The position numbers and the translations under genes were made by a program. DNA of 33,211 bases from JBEKTY01 sp049515555. Its GTDB lineage: Bacteria; Planctomycetota; Planctomycetia; Pirellulales; Thermoguttaceae. The notes under the pieces were generated by a model. The model worked only from the letters and a program-made list of their open reading frames with translations, was not told the DNA's origin and searched no databases. The DNA lies in NCBI GenBank assembly GCA_049515555.1, contig JBEKTY010000088.1, forward strand, positions 1 through 33,211, in the 5' to 3' direction. Positions within the stretch are counted from its first letter, which is position 1, and every line of letters begins with the position of its first letter. Shown here in pieces: positions 7,384 through 13,635 of the stretch.

Positions 7384-8589
7384 ATGCTATCCGCCGAGCA
7401 GCTTGTGCGGCAGATTCATGAGGCGCCGGCCCGGGTGGTCCTGGCCGTCACGGGCGGGGGCAGTCGGGCCATCGCCGAGCTGCTGGCGGTACCGGGGGCC
7501 TCGCGGAGCGTGCTCGAAGCGGTCGTCCCCTATTCGGCCGAGTCGCTCGCGGCCTGGCTGGGCGGCCGGCCCGATCAGTTCTGCTCCCCGCCTGCGGCCC
7601 GGGCGATGGCCGTCGTCGCGTGGCGCCGGGCGAGGACATACGGCGCGGCCGACTCGGCGGCGGCGGGCGTATCCTGCACGGCCGGCCTGGCCACCGATCG
7701 GCCCAAGCGCGGCGGGCACCGGGCCCACGTCGCCGTGCAAACCCTCGCCCGCACCGTCACCTGGTCGCTGGAACTCACGAAGGGCGCTCGCAGCCGGGCG
7801 GAAGAAGAAGACCTGGTCTGCCGCGTGATCCTCAACGCGGTGGCCGAGGCCGGCGGCATACCCGCGCGGCTCGAACTCGCGCTCGCAGCCGACGAGCCGC
7901 TAACACAGCGGGAGGTGGTTGCCCCGCAGGCCTGGCAAGACCTGTTTGCCGGCCGGGTCGAGGCGGTCCGGCAGGGGCCGGCCGAGCAGGGGAGCGGCTC
8001 GCCTGGAGCGGAGCACCTCCAGGGCCGTTCCGGCAAGCGGCGGCGGGCCCCTACTGCCAGCCCGCCGCCCGAGGCGATCTTCCCCGGGGCGTTCGATCCC
8101 CTGCACGCCGGACACCGCCGGATGGCCGAAATGGGCCGCGAAATCCTGGGCCGGCCCGTGGCCATGGAACTATCGATCGTCAACGCCGACAAGCCGCCTT
8201 TGAGTTACGCCGAGATCCAACGGCGGCTGGCCGGGTTCCCGCCGGGGCAGGCCGTCTGGCTGACCCGCGCCGGCACGTTCGAGGAGAAGTCGCGGCTCTT
8301 CCCCGCGGCCGTGTTCCTGGTGGGCAGCGATACGCTGCGGCGGATCGCGGAGCCGCGCTACTATCCGGGCGGCCGGAGCGCGTGTCTCGGGGCCTTGCGG
8401 CGGATTGCCGGCCGCGGTTGCCGGCTGTTGGTTTTCGGCCGCGACACGGGCCAGGGTTTTGTGCGGCTGCCGGACCTCGATCTGCCGAAGGTACTCGCCG
8501 GCATCTGCCGCGAGGTCCCGCCGAATCGGTTCCGCGACGACATTTCCTCCACGGCCATCAGGAGGGAGGGGTCGGGGATTGGGGATTAG
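7384..8589 (+). CDS. CinA-like domain fused to NadD-type nucleotidyltransferase
   Basis: A 401-residue two-domain protein. Residues of about 1-165 resemble the CinA C-terminal (nicotinamide-nucleotide amidase) fold: VVLAVTGGGSRAIAELL at the start and SAAAGVSCTAGLATDRPKRG near 95-115. Residues of about 230-398 are a nucleotidyltransferase of the NMN/NaMN adenylyltransferase type, with the signature FPGAFDPLHAGH (about 233) and the C-terminal ISSTAIRRE. A pathway reading follows from the families: deamidation of nicotinamide mononucleotide and adenylylation of the product, both steps of NAD recycling. Substrates are inferred. A similar two-domain arrangement is known from plant proteins of uncertain function. 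The inter-domain linker (206-232) contains a CCTGGAG...CTCCAGG inverted repeat (8002-8023). The C-terminal GSGIGD and stop come from a GGGATTG heptamer array. The ATG at 7384 lacks a good ribosome site. Confidence 0.75.
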   Translation: MLSAEQLVRQIHEAPARVVLAVTGGGSRAIAELLAVPGASRSVLEAVVPYSAESLAAWLGGRPDQFCSPPAARAMAVVAWRRARTYGAADSAAAGVSCTAGLATDRPKRGGHRAHVAVQTLARTVTWSLELTKGARSRAEEEDLVCRVILNAVAEAGGIPARLELALAADEPLTQREVVAPQAWQDLFAGRVEAVRQGPAEQGSGSPGAEHLQGRSGKRRRAPTASPPPEAIFPGAFDPLHAGHRRMAEMGREILGRPVAMELSIVNADKPPLSYAEIQRRLAGFPPGQAVWLTRAGTFEEKSRLFPAAVFLVGSDTLRRIAEPRYYPGGRSACLGALRRIAGRGCRLLVFGRDTGQGFVRLPDLDLPKVLAGICREVPPNRFRDDISSTAIRREGSGIGD

Positions 8590-8601
8590 GGATTGGGTGT
8601 T
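8574..8601 (+). repeat. GGGATTG heptamer array; G-quadruplex motif over the stop codon
   Basis: Units GGGGATT, GGGGATT, AGGGATT, GGGTGTT in strict 7-base phase give four G-runs (8574-8577, 8581-8584, 8589-8591, 8595-8597) with loops of three to four bases. That is a canonical intramolecular G-quadruplex pattern on the coding strand. It contains the stop of the CinA-like/NadD-like gene and lies 28 bases before the next promoter. A near-identical array is at the 3' end of pcm (10350-10372, other strand). Confidence 0.75.
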
Positions 8602-8624
8602 CGTCCTCCCCCGATCTACGATCC

Positions 8625-8653
8625 TTGACAACGGTCGGACCGCCAACTATTAT
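8625..8653 (+). promoter_or_regulatory. Strong sigma70-type promoter for the ELWxxDGT surface protein
   Basis: A perfect TTGACA (8625-8630), a 17-base spacer and TATTAT (8648-8653). The start codon at 8731 is 77 bases downstream and is preceded by GAAGGAG (8716-8722). This is one of the two best promoters in the window. Confidence 0.75.
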
Positions 8654-8730
8654 GATCGAGGCGGGCTCGCAAGCCAGCCACAGGGCCTAGCGGGCATCAC
8701 GTTCTTTTGGCAGTTGAAGGAGCCTTGGCC

Positions 8731-10275
8731 ATGATCTCCCGTTTGCTGCGCCGTTTGACCCGTCGATCGCCCAGCCGCGGCAAGAGCAGCCGCAAGCCGG
8801 GCCGGCTGTGTTTCGAGCTCCTGGAGGATCGCACGCTCCTGTCCTATACGCTGTTCGCGGCGGGCAACACGGGCGGCTCGCCTCCCAGCAACATCGAGCT
8901 GTGGCGCACCGACGGCACCGCCAAGGGCACCGTTCTGGTCAAGGACATTAATAGAACGGACAAGGGCCTCGCCAGCTCCAATCCGCTCGACCTGACTTAC
9001 ATCCCGCAGATGAAGGAGTGGTTTTTCAGTGCCGACGACGGCATTCACGGCCGCCAGCCGTGGATCAGCAACGGCACCGCCGCCGGCACCAAGATGATCA
9101 AGGAGATGTACAAGATTGGCACCGTACCGGGCAACGGCCTGGACGGCAACTCCGCCCCGTATTTCACCTACATGAACGGTTACGTCTACTTCGCGGCCAA
9201 CGGCGGCCCCAGCCAGGGCGGGCTGGAGCTGTGGCGCACCAAGGGCACCGCAGCCAGCACCAAGCTGGTCGACGACATCATACCCGGCCAGGAAGGCTCC
9301 GTACCCTCGAACCTCACCGTCGTGGGCAACCAGTTGTTCTTCGTCGCTGACGACGGTGTCCACGGCCGCGAAGTGTGGGTGACCAACGGCACCGCCGCCG
9401 GCACGCACCTGGTGAAAGACATCCTTTCCGGCGATTATTCCTCCCTCCCCGAGCACCTGACCGCCGTCAACGGCAAGCTCTTCTTCTCCGCCACCGATCT
9501 CACCTACGGCACCGAGCTGTGGGTCAGCGACGGCACGGCCAACGGCACGTACATGGTCAAGGACATCAATCCCGGCCCCAACCCCAACGATACCAGCAAC
9601 GCTTACTCTTCCAAGCCAGACTGGCTCACGAGCTTCCAGAACAAATGCTACTTCTCCGCCAATGGCGGCGGCGGCATCGCGCTGTGGGAGAGCGACGGCA
9701 CCGCGGGGGGCACCGTGATGGTCGCCTTGCCCGGCTCGAGCCCGACCAACTTGACCGTCATGAACAACACGTTGTACTTTTCGGCCCTGGAAGGGGGGGG
9801 CAGCGCCCTGTACAAGAGCGACGGCACCACGGCCGGCACCGTCCTGGTCCAGCAGATCAACACCGCCGTCGCCGACAGCCACGAGCCGACCGACGTACAC
9901 CTGAATCCGATGCGCTTCACGGTGGTCGGCAATCAACTGTTCTTCATCGCCGGCACGAACTACGACCCCAACGGCATCAACGAGAACGTCGAGCTGTGGC
10001 GCAGCGACGGCACTGCCAGCGGCACCTACCAGGTCAAGGACATCAACCCCGGCACCGGCGACTCCAGCCCGTCCAAGCTGCGGGCCGTCAACGGCAAGCT
10101 CGTCTTCTTCGCCTATACCCCGACTTATGGCCGCGAACCCTGGGTCAGCGACGGCACCGCCAAGGGCACGACCATGCTCAAGAACATCAACCCCACCATG
10201 GACATCAGCCACACTTTCGGCCAGGATTCAGAATCCCGTGGCTTTTCGTACGACGGTTACCTGTGGGAGAACTGA
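8731..10275 (+). CDS. Planctomycete surface protein with ELWxxDGT repeats
   Basis: A 514-residue predicted exported protein. The start is ATG 8731, eight bases after GAAGGAG. The amino terminus is strongly basic (RRLTRRSPSRGKSSRKPGR) and runs into CFELLEDRTLLSYT, the LEDRxLLS motif found at the amino ends of many large planctomycete secreted proteins. The rest is nine repeats of the ELWxxDGTxxGT type (ELWRTDGTAKGT, PWISNGTAAGT, ELWRTKGTAAST, EVWVTNGTAAGT, ELWVSDGTANGT, ALWESDGTAGGT, ALYKSDGTTAGT, ELWRSDGTASGT, EPWVSDGTAKGT). They are spaced 45-65 residues apart and alternate with LTVVGNQLFF-type strands, the pattern of a beta-propeller. No enzyme motif is visible. The role is unknown; it may be cell-surface or matrix. 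The stop codon is the first unit of a heptamer array. It has its own promoter and looks monocistronic. Confidence 0.88.
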   Translation: MISRLLRRLTRRSPSRGKSSRKPGRLCFELLEDRTLLSYTLFAAGNTGGSPPSNIELWRTDGTAKGTVLVKDINRTDKGLASSNPLDLTYIPQMKEWFFSADDGIHGRQPWISNGTAAGTKMIKEMYKIGTVPGNGLDGNSAPYFTYMNGYVYFAANGGPSQGGLELWRTKGTAASTKLVDDIIPGQEGSVPSNLTVVGNQLFFVADDGVHGREVWVTNGTAAGTHLVKDILSGDYSSLPEHLTAVNGKLFFSATDLTYGTELWVSDGTANGTYMVKDINPGPNPNDTSNAYSSKPDWLTSFQNKCYFSANGGGGIALWESDGTAGGTVMVALPGSSPTNLTVMNNTLYFSALEGGGSALYKSDGTTAGTVLVQQINTAVADSHEPTDVHLNPMRFTVVGNQLFFIAGTNYDPNGINENVELWRSDGTASGTYQVKDINPGTGDSSPSKLRAVNGKLVFFAYTPTYGREPWVSDGTAKGTTMLKNINPTMDISHTFGQDSESRGFSYDGYLWEN

Positions 10276-10319
10276 GCAATGAGCGGTGAGCGGTGAGCTG
10301 TGAGCAATGAGGGATGAAT
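10271..10319. repeat. TGAGC-type heptamer array at a stop codon
   Basis: Seven phased 7-base units: ACTGAGC, AATGAGC, GGTGAGC, GGTGAGC, TGTGAGC, AATGAGG, GATGAAT. The TGA of the first unit is the stop codon of the ELWxxDGT protein gene. Confidence 0.8.
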
Positions 10320-10349
10320 CCATCGCCGCTGCTTCCGGCGGCTAATGTT

Positions 10350-10372
10350 CCCAATCCCCAATCCCTAATCCC
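10350..10372 (-). repeat. GGGATTA heptamer array at the 3' end of pcm
   Basis: On the minus strand the G-runs are separated by ATTA or ATT in 7-base phase, again a four-run G-quadruplex motif. The last codons (GRD) and the stop (10365-10367) of pcm are inside the array. Confidence 0.75.
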
Positions 10373-11030
10373 TTCCCTCCGCGGGCCAGCCTTGCTCGCC
10401 GATCAGCGGCACGAAGCGGCAGGGCGAGAGGTCGATCGTGACCGGGCCGGCGGGGGTTCTCTGGATGGCCTGGAGCATTTGGTGATCCCGCTGGCCTAAG
10501 GGGATCACCAGGATTCCGCCTTCGGTCAGTTGCTCGATCAAGGCCGGGGGCGTCTGCTCGGCGGCCGCCGTAACGAGGATCCGATCGTAAGGGGCCTGAA
10601 GCGGCCAGCCCAGCGTGCCGTCGCCGACGACCAGCGAAACGTTGCGGTAGCCCAACTCGGCCAGCAGGCCTTCGGCCCCGCGGGAGAGTTCCGCGTGGCG
10701 CTCCAGGCTGACCACGCTGGCGGCCAGCCCGGCCAGGACGGCGGTCTGGTAGCCGCTGCCGGTGCCGATTTCCAGCACCTTTTCCGGCCCGGCCAGGCGG
10801 AGGGCCTCGGTCATCAAGGCCACGATGTAGGGCTGGCTGATGGTCTGTCCGCAGCCGATGCCCAGGGCCCGATCGGCATAGGCGTGGCGGCGTTGCGACC
10901 GGCCTACGAACCGCTCGCGGGGCACGGCGGCCATGGCCGCCAGGACGCGGCGGTCGCTGATCCCCCGCCCCGCCAGGTGCCGCTCCAACATGACTCGCTT
11001 GGCAGGGTCCAGATCAGCCTGGTGGGACAT
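10365..11030 (-). CDS. pcm: Protein-L-isoaspartate O-methyltransferase
   Basis: A 221-residue cytoplasmic repair enzyme that methylates L-isoaspartyl residues in aged proteins, using S-adenosylmethionine. The amino-terminal half has the family hallmarks VPRERFV, AYADRALGIGCGQTISQPYIVALM, and the SAM-binding loop KVLEIGTGSGYQTAVLA (about 83-99). VVGDGTLGWPLQAPYDRILVTAAAEQTPPALIEQL and GGILVIPLG follow. Length is usual for the family (about 210-225). The ATG at 11030 has GGTCACC rather than a clear purine-rich site just upstream. It lies downstream of recJ on the same strand, separated by a 90-base repeat element, so co-transcription is possible. The last residues run into a GGGATTA array, which suggests the original 3' end was altered by the repeat. 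Confidence 0.95.
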   Translation of the reverse strand: MSHQADLDPAKRVMLERHLAGRGISDRRVLAAMAAVPRERFVGRSQRRHAYADRALGIGCGQTISQPYIVALMTEALRLAGPEKVLEIGTGSGYQTAVLAGLAASVVSLERHAELSRGAEGLLAELGYRNVSLVVGDGTLGWPLQAPYDRILVTAAAEQTPPALIEQLTEGGILVIPLGQRDHQMLQAIQRTPAGPVTIDLSPCRFVPLIGEQGWPAEGRD

Positions 11031-11094
11031 GGTGACCTCGCGCCTTAGTCCGTCTCGTCCAGTGCAGCGGTTCGATTAGTGTTGCGTTCTCGAA

Positions 11095-11184
11095 CGTATT
11101 CCTCTCGCTCCGCGAGAGGGCCCGGCAGAGATGCAACCGCCCTTGCAGACTCACCCCAACCTCACGCGGAGCGTGAGGAATACG
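11095..11184. repeat. CCTCACGC palindromic element between recJ and pcm
   Basis: A 90-base element. The left arm is CGTATT plus CCTCTCGCTCCGCGAGAGG (11095-11119). The right arm is the reverse complement of CGTATT plus CCTCACGCTCCGCGTGAGG (11160-11184). The two differences between the arms are complementary to each other, so each arm remains a perfect hairpin. One arm also occurs within a coding region at 3935-3959. It may act as a terminator or mRNA-stabilising structure. Confidence 0.85.
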
Positions 11185-11191
11185 ATGGTCT

Positions 11192-12952
11192 TTACTCCCC
11201 GGCCGCGCGCCAATCTACCAGGTGCAGCTCGACGTTGTAGCGGCCTTGATAGGTGTTGATTACGGGTCGGAAGGCGACGTCGATGGGGCGGTCCAGGGCG
11301 GCCAGCTCCTGGGCCTGCTCGCCGGCGCCGAAGGCCACGGCCCGCAGCGTGACGCCGTGCTGCGATAGCCGCAGGGCCAGGTGCCGGCCGCCGGCGCCCA
11401 TGGGCTGCGGCGGGCCGGCCAGCGTGGCGCCCGCCGCGCACATCAGCGGCCGGGCGTTGTGCTGCCCGAAGGGGCCCAGCCGCTCGATCTGCGCAACCGT
11501 CTTGGCCGTGAAGGCGCTTAAGGGGAACTCGGCGTCGATGGTCAGGTCGGCCTGCCGCTCCTGTGCGCTGATCCGCTGGCCAGCCAGCTCGCAGAAGGCG
11601 GCCTGGAAGGCGGGCAGCTTCGACTCGTCGATCCGCAGGCCGGCCGCCGCCGCATGTCCGCCGTGCGACAGCAAGTGCTCGCCGCAGGCCTGGAAGGCGG
11701 CGTGGATGTCGAACCCCGGAATGCTCCGCGCCGAGCCGATCCCCGGCCGGGTGCCCAGGGCGTCCAAGGCCACCAGCACCACCGGCCGATGATACTTTTC
11801 GGCCAGCCGGCCGGCCACGATGCCGATCACGCCCGGGTTCCAGCCCCGCCCGGCCAGCACCAGGGCGGCGTCTTCGGCCGGGTCGAACTGCTCGTCGATC
11901 TGCTTGCGGGCGGCAAGCTGCGTGCTGCGCTCCAGCGTCTGGCGGGTGGCGTTGAGTTGATCGATGTAGCGGGCGAGTTCTTCGGCCCGCTCGGGCCGAT
12001 CGGTCACCAAGAGCTCGACGCCAAGCTGGGCCTGTGCCAAGCGCCCGGCCGCGTTCAGGCGGGGTGCCAGGGCGAAGCCCACGTCGTCCGAGTCCAGGCG
12101 GGCCTTGCCGTCCGACCCGGTTCGCGGCTGGACTTTCGCGATCTGCATCAGCATGGCCAGGCCCATGGTCGGGCATTGGGCCAGGCTCTCCAGCCCGTGG
12201 TGCACCAGCACGCGGTTCTCGTCGACCAGCGGCACGACGTCGGCCACCGTGCCCAGGGCGGCCAGCCCCACCGCTTGCACCAGGAACTGCCGCAGCCGGG
12301 GGCTGACCTTCTGCGCCCCGCTGGCCTGCTGGCAGACGGCCCAGGCGAGCTTCAGGGCTACGCCCGCGCCGCTTAAGGCGCCGAAGGGATACTCCGCGCC
12401 CGGCAGCCGGGGATGGACGATGGCCGCGGCCGCGGGCAACTGCGGGCCCGGCTCGTGATGGTCGGTAACGATCAGCTCCAGCCCGACCTGTCGGGCCAGG
12501 TCCGCTTCCTCGACGGCGGTGATGCCGCAGTCGGTGGTGATCATCAGGGCCTGGCGGCCGCCCCAGGCCCGCACCGTCTCGCAGTTCAGGCCGTAACCCT
12601 CGTCGACGCGGTGGGGAATGTAGTAGCTGACCTCGGCCCCCAGCAGCCGCAGGCAGAGCCAGAGGATGGCCGTGCCCGCCATCCCGTCCACGTCGTAGTC
12701 GCCGTAGACGACGATCGGGCGGCCCGCACGAACGAACTCGTGAATCCGCTCGGCCGCCCGCCGGCAGCCGGGCAGGCGGTCGGGCTCGTAGAGATCGGTC
12801 AGCTTGGGATCGAGGAACGCCCGGGCCCGGGCCGGGTCGTGAATCCCCCGGCAGATCAGCAATTGGGCCACCACGTCCGATACCCCGATCGCCTGCCGGA
12901 GCGACGCGATCCGATCCGGATCGTGTGAGCGGATGTGCCAGCGCTTGGCCAT
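11192..12952 (-). CDS. recJ: Single-stranded-DNA-specific exonuclease RecJ
   Basis: A 586-residue DHH-superfamily 5'-3' single-strand exonuclease used in recombination and repair. The catalytic core contains VVYGDYDVDGMAGTAILW (motif I Asp cluster, about 80-97), ALMITTDCGITAVEEA, LIVTDHHEPG (DHH motif) and AIVHPRLPGAEYPFGALSGAGVALKLA. The DHHA1 part has ALVLAGRGWNPGVIGIVAGRLAE and the GSARSIPGFDIHAAF / HGGHAAAAGLRI block. The C-terminal OB-fold region ends with INTYQGRYNVELHLVDW. The start at 12952 is chosen because GGAAGG lies five bases upstream and the protein then begins MAKRWHIR; the longer frame to 13000 runs into a repeat. It follows rpmG on the same strand, separated by 121 bases holding a repeat element. 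Confidence 0.96.
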   Translation of the reverse strand: MAKRWHIRSHDPDRIASLRQAIGVSDVVAQLLICRGIHDPARARAFLDPKLTDLYEPDRLPGCRRAAERIHEFVRAGRPIVVYGDYDVDGMAGTAILWLCLRLLGAEVSYYIPHRVDEGYGLNCETVRAWGGRQALMITTDCGITAVEEADLARQVGLELIVTDHHEPGPQLPAAAAIVHPRLPGAEYPFGALSGAGVALKLAWAVCQQASGAQKVSPRLRQFLVQAVGLAALGTVADVVPLVDENRVLVHHGLESLAQCPTMGLAMLMQIAKVQPRTGSDGKARLDSDDVGFALAPRLNAAGRLAQAQLGVELLVTDRPERAEELARYIDQLNATRQTLERSTQLAARKQIDEQFDPAEDAALVLAGRGWNPGVIGIVAGRLAEKYHRPVVLVALDALGTRPGIGSARSIPGFDIHAAFQACGEHLLSHGGHAAAAGLRIDESKLPAFQAAFCELAGQRISAQERQADLTIDAEFPLSAFTAKTVAQIERLGPFGQHNARPLMCAAGATLAGPPQPMGAGGRHLALRLSQHGVTLRAVAFGAGEQAQELAALDRPIDVAFRPVINTYQGRYNVELHLVDWRAAGE

Positions 12953-12976
12953 GGCGACCTTCCGTGGTGGGCGGCC

Positions 12977-13055
12977 GGGGACTGGCTCATTTTTCGGCAC
13001 CTTGCGATTCTCTCGCTCCGCAGACGCCTACGGGCCGAAAAATGTGCCTGTCCCC
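12977..13055. repeat. GGGGAC...ATTTTTCGGC inverted repeat between rpmG and recJ
   Basis: Arms at 12977-12998 and 13034-13055 are inverted copies, identical at 20 of 22 bases, with a 35-base loop. The sequence type (GGGGACAGGCACATTTTTCGGC) is related to shorter GGGGAC-type copies at 21200-21244 and 21421-21458. Confidence 0.8.
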
Positions 13056-13073
13056 TTACGGTTCGGCCGACGC

Positions 13074-13238
13074 TTACTTCTTCTTCTCGGTGTGCTCGGT
13101 ATGCTTGCGGCACTCCGGGCAATACTTTTTCAGCGTGAGCTTTTCACCGCCCGTCTTCCGCTTGAGCGTGTAGTTGTAGCCGCCCGTCTCCTTGCACACC
13201 AGAAACACCGTTTCCGACTTCTTCTTGCTCTTGGCCAT
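13074..13238 (-). CDS. rpmG: 50S ribosomal protein L33
   Basis: A 54-residue protein, too short for many ORF filters. It begins MAKSKKKSETVFLVCKETGG, continues YNYTLKRKTGGEKLTLKKY, and ends CPECRKHTEHTEKKK. The YCPECRKHT signature and the lengths of the two halves identify bacterial large-subunit protein L33. The downstream CxxC is intact, but the first zinc-ligand pair of the zinc-binding form is reduced to one Cys (VCKETG), so zinc binding is doubtful. It is followed by a repeat element and recJ on the same strand. TAGAAT in the leader (minus strand, about 13301-13306) is a weak -10 candidate. Confidence 0.93.
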   Translation of the reverse strand: MAKSKKKSETVFLVCKETGGYNYTLKRKTGGEKLTLKKYCPECRKHTEHTEKKK

Positions 13239-13350
13239 AAAACACAAAACCTCGCCAACCGTAGACCACCGACAAAATGAGACTTTGAATCACTCATTCT
13301 ACCCGATTGGCCCGGGTTGGGAACCCGGCCCGGGCTGAAAACACACCGAA

Positions 13351-13440
13351 TAGCCACGGATGGAACACAAATGAAACACGGATAAAGACATCATGTCCGG
13401 CCGTCCTTTCTGTGTTCAATCCGTGTTTCATCCGTGGCTA
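13351..13440. repeat. TAGCCACGGAT imperfect inverted repeat
   Basis: The left end starts TAGCCACGGATGGAACAC and the right end is its imperfect reverse complement, closing with CATCCGTGGCTA. The element is 90 bases between divergent genes rpmG and the prenyltransferase-repeat gene. It is non-coding; the rest of 13239-13608 holds only a GGGTTGGGAACCC hairpin (about 13314-13328) and the promoter-like sequence noted separately. Confidence 0.7.
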
Positions 13441-13534
13441 CTTATTGACCTTTTTGGGGGCACCACAGACTAATGCCAGCACCAATTTGGAGGGGTTGAC
13501 GCCATACCATGCGACTTCTGCGGCCGTGGCGGGC

Positions 13535-13540
13535 TATAAT
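13535..13540 (+). promoter_or_regulatory. Consensus -10 box (TATAAT)
   Basis: A perfect TATAAT 69 bases before the ATG at 13609. At the expected -35 distance only CGACTT is found, so promoter status rests on the -10 alone. Confidence 0.35.
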
Positions 13541-13607
13541 TATTAGAAGTGCCAGAGTCGCAGCATCTTACTCCTACAGCGCTGCGTCGGTACGGTATCC
13601 GGTGAGA

Positions 13608-13635
13608 AATGACCAATGACCAAGCACCAATGACT
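13608..13635 (+). repeat. AATGACC heptamer array containing a start codon
   Basis: Units AATGACC, AATGACC, AAGCACC, AATGACT in 7-base phase. The first ATG (13609) is the start of the prenyltransferase-repeat gene, so its first residues MTNDQAPMTK are encoded by the array. Confidence 0.75.
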
